The notes: generated from the letters alone by a model not told the origin. A stretch of DNA of 64,000 nucleotides from Rhodanobacteraceae bacterium (GCA_016790075.1 JAEUPP010000069.1:141036-205035); one strand, 5' to 3'; positions 44,994 to 54,834 are shown, counted from the stretch's first letter. Numbers and translations: made by a program.

Positions 44994-47057
44994 TCAGTTG
45001 GACTTGCAGGCAGCAATGCCATTGGGAATGGTGAGGCGCTGTAAATTCAGCGCAACGGGTGTGCCACCGGCTTGAGTCAGGGTAGCCGTGCCGCTGACGC
45101 AGCCTAGCCGGATCTGCAGACTCAGCGCGCCCGGATGATTGACCACGGCGGCCGGATCGAATGCGTCACCGAAAACCGGCCCGGTTACCGTCGCCAGATC
45201 GAGGTTGACGCCCGCTGCAAGATCGCCAGTCGCAACGCCGCTGGCCCAGCCAACGAAATCGCTGCTGCCGGGTGCGCCGTAGTACATGACGAGAAAACGA
45301 TTGCCGTCGAGTTGCTCGACGTGGAAACCCGAGCCGCCACGGCCAGGGTCGAACCAGGAGCCGCTGGCTTGGGCAGGTGCGCTGCCGTTGCCGTCGCAGC
45401 CCAGGCCCTTGAGTGCGGTCAGCCGTGTGATCGGCACGGTCTTGCGGCCCCAGCCCGGTGCGCCTTCCCAGCGCAGCTCGCCGCGGTTGCAGTCGGAAAA
45501 GCCGATAAACAGACGGCCCCAGTCAGTTGGATTGGGCGATACCGCGCCACCACCAGGCAAGCTAGGGCGGTGATAGACCGTGTCGAATGCGATACCACCG
45601 GGGACGACCTTGCCGTCACCGAGCAGCCAGGCCTGCGGTGTTGCACCGCCAGCCGGAGAGTAAGTGAAAAAGTAGACAATGGCGCGTCCGCCGTTCAGCA
45701 CTTCCAGCGCTATGCCTTCGCCGCTGCGCGCTGGATCGAACCAGCTGCCGTTGAAACGTCCGTCGACCTGCAACGGCGGCGTGCGTGGCGGCACGATCGA
45801 GTCAAACGTCGCTGGTACATAGCTGTCGTCGAAACGGCAGTCGGCAGCTGCTGCGACGCCCAGACAGTTCTGCTGCAGTTGCGCCACTGTCGGTTTTGCG
45901 CCGCCGTTTTTCCAGCGCCGCAGCGCCTCCCAGGCGGCGAGCCCCTCGGCCTCGGAAAAGCCACAGTGGCTGGGAGCCGTCTCGCGTACCACGGCGCTGA
46001 CAAGCTGCGTCGCCGGTGTTTTCTGCCTCAGCACGTACTGATGCTGGGGAATCACGAGCTCGTCGCCACTGGTATGCAGCGACAGTATCTTTGCCGCGCC
46101 GATATCGCCGCGGTAGTCCGAATGCCAATTGAATTCGACGCCGGCCGCAGGTTGCCCGGCGGCGCGGCGGATCCGGCTGTCGAGATCCGAGTCGGCATAG
46201 CGGGCGCCCAGATTGCCGAAGGGATTGCGCCCGCCCATCTTGTCCGGCGCACGCAGCACATCGCTGAGCACGAACGTGGAATAGGCGATATTGGTCAGCA
46301 GGAAGCGTTCGTCCTGGATACCGGTGATACGTTGCAGGCGGGCAAGCCGTTCCCGCATGCCGTTGGTGCGAATGTTCTGCGGCAAGGTAATGCCGGTACA
46401 GACCGTTACGCTGAGCAGGGCACTGCGCACGTCGGGATCGAATTGCAGATCGTCCAGATCGGCGGGAATGTCGTCGAGGTTGTAGGCCCAGGGGTAGGGT
46501 TCGGCACCGGTCTTGAGCTGGCCGCGGTTGATATCGGCACAGACCACATCATAGGCGAGGCGCACATCCAGGCCGCGGTCCCAGGCGCGCGAAGCCGCGA
46601 CCGGCGGACACAGGGCCAGTGCACTTTTCACAAGGGGATTCAGTTCCCGGTCTTCGGCGATCTTGAGGGCGATCAGGCCCCCCATGGAACCGCCGAACGG
46701 CACCAGTTCCCCCGGGTTGCCGACGTCGCGGCGGAAGATATCGAGCAGTTCCTTGTTCTCGTCGACCGCACGCAGCAGCGCCCAACCGCGTGAGCTGAAA
46801 CCGGAGGCGGCGATTGCATAGCCCTGCTCAAGCGCGATGTCGCGCAGCGGACCGAGGCCCGGATCGGAATCGGGCGAGAAATTAAGACCATGTTGATACA
46901 GCACCAGGCTGCCGCCCGGCGTCCAGCCATCGGGAACGGCAATGCGGTAGTACGCCCCCGAAGGCCCTTGTCCGCGCAGCTCGCGGACTGCCTGTACTGG
47001 CGTGGTCAGACCCAGTGCCAGCAGGCACGCGACAGCGAATTCCTTGACGGCTTCCAT
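44994..47057 (-). CDS. secreted alpha/beta hydrolase with C-terminal repeated domain
   Basis: The protein is 687 aa from ATG 47057, which has GGAGGGG upstream and begins a signal peptide (CLLALGLTTPVQA). Residues about 20-420 are an alpha/beta hydrolase: SLVLYQHGLNF, the nucleophile elbow PFGGSMGGL, and a late His in TAPSHCGF. The last 230 residues hold two similar beta-rich units starting GSWFDPARSGEGI and GSWFDPGRGGSGF. Such GSWFDP units are common in secreted proteins of this order. Substrate unknown. Confidence 0.8.
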   Translation of the reverse strand: MEAVKEFAVACLLALGLTTPVQAVRELRGQGPSGAYYRIAVPDGWTPGGSLVLYQHGLNFSPDSDPGLGPLRDIALEQGYAIAASGFSSRGWALLRAVDENKELLDIFRRDVGNPGELVPFGGSMGGLIALKIAEDRELNPLVKSALALCPPVAASRAWDRGLDVRLAYDVVCADINRGQLKTGAEPYPWAYNLDDIPADLDDLQFDPDVRSALLSVTVCTGITLPQNIRTNGMRERLARLQRITGIQDERFLLTNIAYSTFVLSDVLRAPDKMGGRNPFGNLGARYADSDLDSRIRRAAGQPAAGVEFNWHSDYRGDIGAAKILSLHTSGDELVIPQHQYVLRQKTPATQLVSAVVRETAPSHCGFSEAEGLAAWEALRRWKNGGAKPTVAQLQQNCLGVAAAADCRFDDSYVPATFDSIVPPRTPPLQVDGRFNGSWFDPARSGEGIALEVLNGGRAIVYFFTYSPAGGATPQAWLLGDGKVVPGGIAFDTVYHRPSLPGGGAVSPNPTDWGRLFIGFSDCNRGELRWEGAPGWGRKTVPITRLTALKGLGCDGNGSAPAQASGSWFDPGRGGSGFHVEQLDGNRFLVMYYGAPGSSDFVGWASGVATGDLAAGVNLDLATVTGPVFGDAFDPAAVVNHPGALSLQIRLGCVSGTATLTQAGGTPVALNLQRLTIPNGIAACKSN

Positions 47058-47367
47058 GGCTTCCCCTCCCCTCCGACGGCAACGCCGAACCATAACCAGC
47101 ACACTCTGAACACAGGGTTTCGCCGCCAAGGCTGCCCGGACCGGGCCGGCGCCCAGCCTCCACCGATGTGTTCGCCATACCCAGGACTGAGGCTGCAAGC
47201 TATTGTGCCTGCTTGATTTTCTACGGCGGTTGCGGGGCGTTCGGGACGCGGCCCCGGGTATGCTGCGCTGCTCGCGGGGAGGCTGGTCCGCGCTACGGAT
47301 TTTGCCTTGGTTGCGGGTTCCAGACTAAGCCTATAGCCTTCGCGGCCACCCCATTGCGGCACCTCCC

Positions 47368-48384
47368 ATGCTCTTCAAGCACGTCGCCATCGCCAGCGTT
47401 GCTCATATCGACGCGCCTGTTAGCCTGACTTCGGCGGAACTCAATGAGCGCCTGCGGCCCACGATCCAGCGGCTGGGCATCCGTGACAACGTGCTGGAAG
47501 ATATCGCCGGCATCCGTGCCCGGCGCATCTGGGACCGGGAAATGCATCCGTCCGAAGCCGCGACCGCTGCGGCTCAGAAAGCCCTGGCCGAATCCGGCGT
47601 ACCGCACGAAAAGATCGGCATCCTGATCAACACCTCGGTCTGCCGCGACTACCTTGAACCGTCGACGGCCAGCATCATCCACGGCAATCTCGGCCTGGCG
47701 GATACCTGCCAGAACTTCGATGTGGGCAACGCCTGCCTTGGGTTCCTCAACGGCATGGACATCGCCGCCCGCATGATCGAGCGCGGCGATATCGAGTACG
47801 CACTGATCGTCGACGGCGAAACCTCCAACCTGATTACCGAGCGCACGATAGAACGCATGCTCGCCGCGGACATCGACGAGCGCGAGTTCCGCAACGAGTT
47901 CGCATCGCTGACGCTGGGCTCTGGTGCGGCAGCCATGGTCATGGGGCGTTCCGAACTGCTGCCGGACGGACACCAGTTCCTCGGCTCGGTCACGCGGGCA
48001 GCCACCGAGTTCTCGCACCTGTGCCGCGGCAATCTCGATCGCATGATCACCGATACCCGCAGCCTGCTCATTGAAGGGCTGAAGCTTGCCGGCAAGACCT
48101 TCCAGGCCGCACGTGCGGCACTGGGTTGGGTCATCGACGAACTCGATGAGTTCGTGATCCACCAGATCAGCCGCGTGCATACGGAAGAATTCTGCCGCCT
48201 GCTCGGTATCGACCCCAAGAAGGTGCACGCGATCTTTCCCGAGCACGGCAACATCGGTCCGGCTTCGGTGCCTATCGTGCTGTCCAAGCTCAAGGAAATG
48301 GGCCGTCTGCAGAAGGGCAAGCGCGTGGCGCTGCTGGGTATCGGCTCGGGCCTCAATTGTTCCATGGCCGAAGTCGTCTGGTAG
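47368..48384 (+). CDS. oleA: OleA-type beta-keto acid-forming thiolase for long-chain olefins
   Basis: The protein is 338 aa. It condenses two fatty acyl-CoAs head-to-head to a beta-keto acid. The thiolase-fold Cys is in DVGNACLGFLNG (about residue 123), the His is in DEFVIHQISRVHTEEF, and the Asn in FPEHGNIGPASVPIVL. The start MLFKHVAIASVAH and IRARRIWDREMHPSEAA are typical of OleA rather than FabH. It heads a cluster with oleB, an M50 protease and oleC. Confidence 0.94.
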   Translation: MLFKHVAIASVAHIDAPVSLTSAELNERLRPTIQRLGIRDNVLEDIAGIRARRIWDREMHPSEAATAAAQKALAESGVPHEKIGILINTSVCRDYLEPSTASIIHGNLGLADTCQNFDVGNACLGFLNGMDIAARMIERGDIEYALIVDGETSNLITERTIERMLAADIDEREFRNEFASLTLGSGAAAMVMGRSELLPDGHQFLGSVTRAATEFSHLCRGNLDRMITDTRSLLIEGLKLAGKTFQAARAALGWVIDELDEFVIHQISRVHTEEFCRLLGIDPKKVHAIFPEHGNIGPASVPIVLSKLKEMGRLQKGKRVALLGIGSGLNCSMAEVVW

Positions 48385-48472
48385 GTCCGTATCGGTGCCG
48401 GCTCCTGCGGGAAACCGTTCCGAGCTCGGCTATGATCCAGCCGCCGCGGCGTCTGCCGCGTAACGAACGCCG

Positions 48473-49384
48473 ATGCTGCGCATGCCCGTGCTACCCGACT
48501 ATCCATTCCGCGGACTGCGTTTCACCCAGGCCAGCGGCCTGAGTCAGCATTACCTGGACGAAGGTGCGCGCAATGCGCCACCCGTGCTGATGCTGCATGG
48601 CAATCCGTCCTGGTCGTACTACTGGCGCCGGCTGGTGCTCGGTTTGCGCGACACTCATCGCTGCATCGTGCCGGACCATATCGGCATGGGTTTGTCCGAC
48701 AAACCCGACGACAGCCGTTACGCCTATACCTTGCAGTCGCGCGTCGATGACCTTGATGCGCTGGTCGAGCACCTGATTCGTAACGAGGGCGCGCCGGAGC
48801 ACGGCTGGACCGTCGCTGTGCACGACTGGGGCGGCATGATAGGCATGGCCTGGGCCTGCCGCCGGCCCGAACGCGTCTCGCGGCTGGTCATCACCAACAC
48901 AGCGGCATTTCCCAATCCGAAGGGGCAACGTTTGCCGGCCACACTGCGGCTGGGGCGCGATTCCCGACTTGGCGAGTGGCTGATCCTGCAGCACAACGCG
49001 TTTGCGCGGGGTGCCGCTCGCTGGGGCGTCAAACGGCCCCTGCTGCCGGAGGTGCGGGACGCCTTCCTGCATCCTTACGATTCCCCTGCGCACCGCCTGG
49101 CGACTCTGCGTTTCGTACAGGACATACCACTGGGCGCTACGGATCGTGCCTGGGATCTGGTGCAACGCACCGGCCGAGAACTCCGGCAGTTTGGTGACCG
49201 TCCCATGCTGATTGCCTGGGGCCTGCGCGACTTCGTCTTTGACAAGTCGTTTCTCGACGAATGGCGCCGCCGCTTTCCGGGCGCCGAGGCGCATGAATAC
49301 GCACAAGCCGGGCATTACCTGCTGGAGGATGCGCACGAAGCCTTGATCCCGGCGGTGCGGGCATTCCTGCAGCGCACGGGCTGA
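48473..49384 (+). CDS. oleB: OleB-type alpha/beta hydrolase (beta-lactone decarboxylase)
   Basis: The protein is 303 aa. It belongs to the haloalkane dehalogenase-like fold; in ole clusters OleB decarboxylates the beta-lactone to the alkene. The nucleophile is Asp118 in VAVHDWGGMIG, the oxyanion residues are in HGNPSWSYYW, the GMGLSDKP loop is conserved, and the His is in AQAGHYLLED. ATG 48473 or 48482 are both possible. It follows oleA by 88 bp. Confidence 0.92.
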   Translation: MLRMPVLPDYPFRGLRFTQASGLSQHYLDEGARNAPPVLMLHGNPSWSYYWRRLVLGLRDTHRCIVPDHIGMGLSDKPDDSRYAYTLQSRVDDLDALVEHLIRNEGAPEHGWTVAVHDWGGMIGMAWACRRPERVSRLVITNTAAFPNPKGQRLPATLRLGRDSRLGEWLILQHNAFARGAARWGVKRPLLPEVRDAFLHPYDSPAHRLATLRFVQDIPLGATDRAWDLVQRTGRELRQFGDRPMLIAWGLRDFVFDKSFLDEWRRRFPGAEAHEYAQAGHYLLEDAHEALIPAVRAFLQRTG

Positions 49385-49406
49385 AGTCTCACTCGGAGGG
49401 GTTGCG

Positions 49407-50123
49407 ATGAGCGGATTCTCGGATGGATGGCGCTGGAGCGAACTCGCGGGCCTTGCCGCGCTGACCCTGGCCCTGCTGGTGCTCTGGCAAATTCCCGGTG
49501 TAGGCCTTGTGGTCTATCCGTTTCGCCTGTTCGGCACGTTCGTGCACGAGATCAGTCATGGACTCGCTGCACTGGCCACGGGTGGTGATTTCCAGCGCTT
49601 TACGGTAAGCCCGGACCTGTCGGGGCTGGCCTGGTCGGCCGGCGGCTGGCGCTGGGCCATTTCAAGTGCGGGCTATATCGGCAGCGCCGTGTTCGGCGGC
49701 GTCCTGATACTGCTGGCGGCTCGCGGCGTCGCCTCGCGCATACTGCTGATGGTGCTGGGACTGGCGCTGGGCCTGCTGTGCCTGTTGTTCGTGCGCAATC
49801 TGTTTGGCATTTCGACCGGACTGGCGCTGGCGGCCGCCATGTTCCTGGCCGGCTATCGCCTGCGCCCACCCTGGAGTGACGGCGTGCTGCTGGTTCTTGC
49901 CCTGCAGCTCGTACTGGACGGATTCAACAGCTTGTTCACCTTGCTGCGCCTGTCGGCGGGAAGCAACGTGCAGACTGATGCCTTGAGCATGGCACAGGCG
50001 ACCGGCGTTCCCGCCGTGGTCTGGACCGTGGTCTGGGCCACAATTTCGCTGGTGATGCTGGCGCTCACGCTGCGGCTGGCCTATCGGCGGCCGGCCGCAG
50101 CGGCAAGCGCACCCGGCCGCTGA
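49407..50123 (+). CDS. M50-type membrane metalloprotease homologue in ole cluster
   Basis: The protein is 238 aa with about six membrane segments. The zinc motif HEISH is in TFVHEISHGLAALATGG. GGAGGGG precedes ATG 49407. The single conserved downstream Asp is in ALQLVLDGFNSLF. The TGA shares a base with the ATG of oleC, so it is translated together with the ligase. It may process or regulate a membrane protein of the olefin pathway; such genes occur in some ole loci, but a role there is inference. Confidence 0.85.
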   Translation: MSGFSDGWRWSELAGLAALTLALLVLWQIPGVGLVVYPFRLFGTFVHEISHGLAALATGGDFQRFTVSPDLSGLAWSAGGWRWAISSAGYIGSAVFGGVLILLAARGVASRILLMVLGLALGLLCLLFVRNLFGISTGLALAAAMFLAGYRLRPPWSDGVLLVLALQLVLDGFNSLFTLLRLSAGSNVQTDALSMAQATGVPAVVWTVVWATISLVMLALTLRLAYRRPAAAASAPGR

Positions 50124-51787
50124 TGAGTGACGTTGCCAACATCGCCAGTGCGCTGCGCGCGATGGCGCAGTTGCGTCCCGAGGCGGTAGCGCTGCGTGTG
50201 CCGCAGCAGGCGTCGCGCAGCAGCGAGCTGCCGCCCTACCACGATATCGGTTATGCCGAACTGGATGCGGCCAGCGACCACAGCGCCGCTGCCCTGGCCG
50301 CAGCGGGCATCACGCGCGGCATGAAGACGGCGCTGATGGTGCGGCCGGGCCGTGAGCTGTTCGTGCTGATGTTCGCCCTGTTCAAGCTCGGTGCGGTGCC
50401 GGTGCTGATTGATCCCGGCATAGCCAAACGTGCGTTGCGGCAGTGTCTGGACGAGGCGGCGCCGGAGGCCTTCGTCGGCATCCCGCTCGCCCAGGTGGCG
50501 CGCATCGTGCTGGGCTGGGCGCGCCGGTCGGTGCGTATCGTGGTTACGGTCGGCGGTCCGTTCCGCTGGGGCGGGCAGCGGCTGCAGCAGCTGCGCGAGC
50601 GCGTGCCGAAGCAACCGTTCGCACCAGTGCCGACGCGCCCGGACGAGCTGGCCGCGATCCTGTTCACCTCCGGCTCCACCGGTGTGCCCAAGGGTGTGGA
50701 ATATCTGCACCGGCATTTCCTGGCCCAGGTGGAGCTGCTGCGCGAGGCGTTTGCGCTGCAGCCTGGGCACGTGAACATGCCCACTTTTCCACCTTTTGCC
50801 TTGTTTGACCCTGCGTTGGGCTCGACCTCGGTGATCCCGGACATGGACCCCACGCGCCCGGCCAGCGCCGATCCGCGCAAGCTCGTCGCTGCGATCGAGC
50901 GTTATGGCGTTGATATGTTGTTCGGCTCACCGGCGCTGCTCGATACGCTGTCGAGGCACTGCGAGCGGTACGGTGTACGTCTGGGCAGCTTGCGGCGCGT
51001 GATTTCTGCGGGTGCTCCAGTGGCTCCGGCCATCCTCGCGCGCCTGCGGCCCTGGCTTGATCCCGCGGCCGAGATCTATACCCCTTACGGGGCGACGGAA
51101 TGCCTGCCGCTGGCGGTTATCGAGAGCGCCGAGCTGCTGCAGCACACAAGGGCGGCGACCGAGCGCGGCGCTGGTACTTGTGTTGGCCGTCCGCTGGCCG
51201 CCAACACGGTGCGCATCATTGCCATTGGCGACGAGCCTATCGTTGACTGGGGCAGCGTGCGCGAGTTGCCGGTCGGCGAGATCGGCGAAATCACGGTGGC
51301 TGGTCCGACGACGACGGAGGCTTATCACGCGCGGCCCGCCGCGACGGCGCTGGCGAAAATCCGCGACGGCGCACGCATCGTCCACCGCATGGGCGACCTC
51401 GGCTATTTCGATGCCCAGGGTCGTCTCTGGTTCTGCGGCCGCAAGTCACAGCGTGTGCGCACGGCCCAGGGCGATCTTTATACCGAACAGGCCGAGCCGA
51501 TCTTCAACGCAATCGCCGGCGTGCGCCGCAGCGCCCTGGTCGGGGTCGGTACACCGGGTGCGCAGCAGCCGGTAATCGTACTGGAGCTTGAAGCCGATGC
51601 CGCCGACGCGGCCGAGCGCATAGAGGCCGAAGCGCGCAATCTCGCTGCGGCCTTTGCCCATCTGCGCACCATCACGCAGGTGCTGTTCCATCCGCGCTTT
51701 CCGGTCGATATCCGCCATAACGCGAAGATTGGGCGCGAGACACTGGCGCGCTGGGCTGCCGGACGGCTCGGTTCCGCACCGGCCTGA
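50123..51787 (+). CDS. oleC: OleC-type AMP-forming ligase (beta-lactone synthetase)
   Basis: The protein is 554 aa. It is an ANL-family AMP-forming enzyme that in ole pathways closes beta-hydroxy acids to beta-lactones. The P-loop is FTSGSTGVPKGVEYLH, the middle block reads PPFALFDPALGSTSV, which is distinctive of OleC, and EIYTPYGATECLPLA is the adenylate motif. The ATG overlaps the stop of the M50 gene. The C-terminal Lys region is RHNAKIGRETLARWA. Confidence 0.94.
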   Translation: MSDVANIASALRAMAQLRPEAVALRVPQQASRSSELPPYHDIGYAELDAASDHSAAALAAAGITRGMKTALMVRPGRELFVLMFALFKLGAVPVLIDPGIAKRALRQCLDEAAPEAFVGIPLAQVARIVLGWARRSVRIVVTVGGPFRWGGQRLQQLRERVPKQPFAPVPTRPDELAAILFTSGSTGVPKGVEYLHRHFLAQVELLREAFALQPGHVNMPTFPPFALFDPALGSTSVIPDMDPTRPASADPRKLVAAIERYGVDMLFGSPALLDTLSRHCERYGVRLGSLRRVISAGAPVAPAILARLRPWLDPAAEIYTPYGATECLPLAVIESAELLQHTRAATERGAGTCVGRPLAANTVRIIAIGDEPIVDWGSVRELPVGEIGEITVAGPTTTEAYHARPAATALAKIRDGARIVHRMGDLGYFDAQGRLWFCGRKSQRVRTAQGDLYTEQAEPIFNAIAGVRRSALVGVGTPGAQQPVIVLELEADAADAAERIEAEARNLAAAFAHLRTITQVLFHPRFPVDIRHNAKIGRETLARWAAGRLGSAPA

Positions 51788-51883
51788 ATCCGCCGCGACC
51801 CTGCGCCGCAGCGGTGGACCTTGCAGCGGAGCTGCTGCCTGCGCTTTGTTAATATCCCCCGCCCCGTTCTGCAGCGAATTCCT

Positions 51884-52753
51884 ATGCAAACTATCCGTGC
51901 CGGCTTTGTCGGCCTCGGCGCCATGGGCTGGTTCATGGCCGCACATCTGCATCAGCGCGGCCTGCTCGCCGCCGTCGCCAACCGCAGCGCCGAGAAGGCG
52001 CAGCGCTTCGCCGGCGAACACGCAGGCGTCACCGCCGCGACCGTGGATACAATTGCACAATATTGCAACGTCATCGTGCTTTGTGTCAGTGCCGACGCCG
52101 ACGTGCTCGACCTCAGCCGTCGGCTGGCAGCGAGCGCTGCCGCTGGCAGCGTGGTCATCGATCACTCGACCGTGTCGTCCACCACTGCCGTCACGGCCGC
52201 GGCACTGTTGCAGGCTGCCGGCAGCGACTTCGTCGATGCACCGGTTTCCGGCGGCGTGGAAGGCGCGAAGAACGGCAAGCTCTCTATCATGGCCGGTGGC
52301 GCTGCAGAAACGCTGGCACGGGTACAACCCGTACTTGAAGCTTATGCAGCGCGCATCACACACATGGGCCCGGTCGGGGCGGGACAGAACACCAAGGCGG
52401 TAAATCAGGTGCTGATCGCTGGTATCGCCCAGGCCGTGACCGAGGGGCTGGCGCTGGGCGAGGCGCTGGGACTGGAACCGGCGGCACTGCTGCCTACCCT
52501 TGCGGCCGGCGCGGCCGGCAACTGGTTCCTCGACAAGCGCGGGGCGAGCATGCTGGCCAACCAGTTCAGCGTCGGCTTCAAGCTGGGCCTGCTGCACAAG
52601 GATCTCGGTATCGTGCGAGAGCTCGCGCTGGCCGCCGGCACCGACCGCAGCGTCATCGACAAGTCATTGGCCGACTATGCGGAACTGATGGCGCGCGGCC
52701 ACTCCGACGACGATATTTCCGCGTTGATCCGTCTGAAGCGGCCGCAGGCCTGA
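51884..52753 (+). CDS. NAD(P)-dependent beta-hydroxyacid dehydrogenase
   Basis: The protein is 289 aa from ATG 51884. It belongs to the 3-hydroxyisobutyrate/6-phosphogluconate dehydrogenase-type family. The Rossmann motif is AGFVGLGAMGWFMAAHL, the substrate loop is DFVDAPVSGGVEGAKNG, and the catalytic Lys is in GAGQNTKAVNQVLIAG. It follows oleC by 96 bp on the same strand and may be in the same operon, but it is not an SDR-type OleD. Substrate unknown. Confidence 0.88.
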   Translation: MQTIRAGFVGLGAMGWFMAAHLHQRGLLAAVANRSAEKAQRFAGEHAGVTAATVDTIAQYCNVIVLCVSADADVLDLSRRLAASAAAGSVVIDHSTVSSTTAVTAAALLQAAGSDFVDAPVSGGVEGAKNGKLSIMAGGAAETLARVQPVLEAYAARITHMGPVGAGQNTKAVNQVLIAGIAQAVTEGLALGEALGLEPAALLPTLAAGAAGNWFLDKRGASMLANQFSVGFKLGLLHKDLGIVRELALAAGTDRSVIDKSLADYAELMARGHSDDDISALIRLKRPQA

Positions 52754-52849
52754 CCTGGGTGTGCGCGGCGTCACGGCCGCGCGAGTCCGGGCTGGCATCG
52801 TTTCAGCCTACGGCGTAAAACAGGCAGTCTGTTCTGGGAGGAGATTTAC

Positions 52850-54169
52850 ATGCGCCTTGCTTCTGTCCTCGCGGCCGCGCTGCTGACCGCCGTGACACTT
52901 CCGGCCGCCGCTGCGCCACCGGCCGGTCTGTTTCTCACCCGTGTACCGAACGCCAGCACAACATTCTCGACCCCGGTCGCGTTGCGCGCGCCCAACGATG
53001 GCAGTGGCCGCCTGTTCGTGGTCGAGAAAGGCGGCAATATCCGGGTGATCAAGAATGGTGCGCTGCTGGGAACGCCGTTCCTCACCGTCAGCGTTACTAC
53101 CGCCAGCGAGAGCGGCCTGCTGGGCCTCGCCTTCCATCCGAACTTCGGCAAGGTCGGCCTTCCGCGCAACGACGAGTTCTACATTTTCTATACCCGGCCC
53201 AGCGGCGATCCGCGCCTGGGCACCACGCCGGACCAGGTCGTTGCGCGCTATACCGTGCCCAGCCTGGGCTCCGATGTCGCCAACGCTACCGGCACCATCG
53301 TATTGCGCCTGCCCGATCTTGCGGGCAACCACAATGGCGGTGACATTCATTTCGGCCGCGACGGTTACCTCTACATTTCGTCGGGTGACAGCGGCGACCA
53401 GGGCAACCCGCATGGCTTTGCCGAATGCCTGTGGAAAAAGCCGGCCGACAGCAATCCCAATTCCTGTGGTACGAATCCGTCAGGCACCCAGTACTTCATG
53501 CTCGGCCATATGCTGCGTATTGATGTCGACAATCGCGGCGGCACCGCGTCCAGCGACATGTGCGGTTCCGCAGGTATTTCGCCGGCTCAGTACTCGATTC
53601 CGGGTACCAACCCGCATGTGGGCACGAGCAATACCTGTGACGAGATCTGGGCCAAAGGTTTCCGCAACCCCTGGCGCTTCAGCTTCGACCGGCAGGACGG
53701 CCGCCTCATCATTGGCGATGTAGGCCAGGGGGCCTACGAGGAAATCACGGTCAGTGGCGACGGTGTTGGCGGTCTGGATCATGGCTGGAGCCGTTGCGAG
53801 GGCCGCCATTACTACTCGACCTCCGGCAGCGGTACCAACTGCCCGGCGGTCACCTCGACCGTCGCACCGGCAATCGAATATGGCCACGCCTCGGCCTGTG
53901 CCGTAACCGGCGGCTTCGTCTATCGCGGCCCCTATGTGCCCATGCGCGGCACCTATTTCTACGGCGACTCCTGCAGCAGCGACCTGTGGTGGTCGGAATC
54001 GACCGGCAGCACCTGGGACTCCGGTGGCGTCAATCGTCTCACCGGGCTGGGTACCGGCTCTATCTATGGTTTCGGCGAAGACGTAGACGGCAATATCTAC
54101 ATCACGCGATCAAACGGCCAGGTCCAGCGGATTACGACGGATCAGATCTTCGCGGACAACTTCAACTAA
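52850..54169 (+). CDS. PQQ-type sugar dehydrogenase (glucose/sorbosone dehydrogenase family)
   Basis: The protein is 439 aa with signal peptide VLAAALLTAVTLPAAAA. Family motifs are RLFVVEKGGNIRVI, SGLLGLAFHPNF, NHNGGDIHFGRDGYLYIS, GFRNPWRFSFDRQDG and GDVGQGAYEEI, with PQQ-binding positions in a six-bladed beta propeller. GGAGG lies upstream. The C-terminus ends TTDQIFADNFN, like the IFANDFE end of the gene at 62055. Periplasmic or outer-membrane location is likely. Confidence 0.9.
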   Translation: MRLASVLAAALLTAVTLPAAAAPPAGLFLTRVPNASTTFSTPVALRAPNDGSGRLFVVEKGGNIRVIKNGALLGTPFLTVSVTTASESGLLGLAFHPNFGKVGLPRNDEFYIFYTRPSGDPRLGTTPDQVVARYTVPSLGSDVANATGTIVLRLPDLAGNHNGGDIHFGRDGYLYISSGDSGDQGNPHGFAECLWKKPADSNPNSCGTNPSGTQYFMLGHMLRIDVDNRGGTASSDMCGSAGISPAQYSIPGTNPHVGTSNTCDEIWAKGFRNPWRFSFDRQDGRLIIGDVGQGAYEEITVSGDGVGGLDHGWSRCEGRHYYSTSGSGTNCPAVTSTVAPAIEYGHASACAVTGGFVYRGPYVPMRGTYFYGDSCSSDLWWSESTGSTWDSGGVNRLTGLGTGSIYGFGEDVDGNIYITRSNGQVQRITTDQIFADNFN

Positions 54170-54182
54170 CAGACATTTGGAG

Positions 54183-54209
54183 GCAGGAACCCGCCGGGCG
54201 GGTTCCTGC
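54183..54209. terminator. bidirectional terminator between convergent genes
   Basis: GCAGGAACCCGC and GCGGGTTCCTGC form a perfect 12-bp stem with a 3-nt loop. It sits between the stops of the sugar dehydrogenase and the convergent redoxin gene. No long T tract. Confidence 0.6.
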
Positions 54210-54219
54210 TGGCCAGTGC

Positions 54220-54834
54220 TCAGCTCTTGGCCGCGTATTTGATCGAGCAACCGTAAGGCTGGGATACCGGTACGCTGACCGGCTTGCCGCCGGCGAGTTC
54301 CGCCAGCGCCTGCCGGACATACTGCGTCGCCTTGGGGATATCGGCCTGGTCGGCACTCAGTATCGAATCTATGCCACCTCGATAGCGCAGGACTCCCTCG
54401 CCGTCGATGATGTACATATGCGGCGTCACCGAGGCGCCGTAAGCACGGCCGGTCTCACCCTCCGGATCGAGCAGATAGGCAGTCTGCGCACTGCCGTTGT
54501 CCCGGATCAGTTCGTTGGCAGCCTCGCCGTCGATGTCGCCCTGCTTGCCGCGAGCACCGGAATTGATCGACAGCCAGACCACGCCGGCCTTGGTCGCTTC
54601 CTTCTGCTGCGCCTGCATGTTGCCGCTTTCGTAATGCTTCCTTACGAACGGACACTCGGCGTTGGTCCATTCCAGGACTACCGTCTTGCCCTTGAACTCA
54701 TCGAGTGTGCGCGTCTTGCCATTGCTGTCACTCAGGCGGAATGCGGGGGCCGGTTGGCCGATTTCGACCTTGGCCAGCAATGGAGCAGCGGTCAACGACA
54801 GGGCTGCGGCGAGCAGTGCGGACATCAGTTTCAT
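54220..54834 (-). CDS. exported redoxin/thioredoxin-fold protein
   Basis: The protein is 204 aa with a signal peptide (LLAAALSLTAAPLLA). The AhpC/TSA fold shows APAFRLSDSNGKTRTL and VVLEWTNAECPFVRKHY with a single Cys61 in place of CxxC. A second Cys196 occurs at the end in PYGCSIKY. This fits periplasmic redoxins of the same group. The ATG overlaps the stop of the DsbD-like gene by 4 bp, so it is the second gene of that operon and probably receives electrons from it. Confidence 0.85.
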   Translation of the reverse strand: MKLMSALLAAALSLTAAPLLAKVEIGQPAPAFRLSDSNGKTRTLDEFKGKTVVLEWTNAECPFVRKHYESGNMQAQQKEATKAGVVWLSINSGARGKQGDIDGEAANELIRDNGSAQTAYLLDPEGETGRAYGASVTPHMYIIDGEGVLRYRGGIDSILSADQADIPKATQYVRQALAELAGGKPVSVPVSQPYGCSIKYAAKS

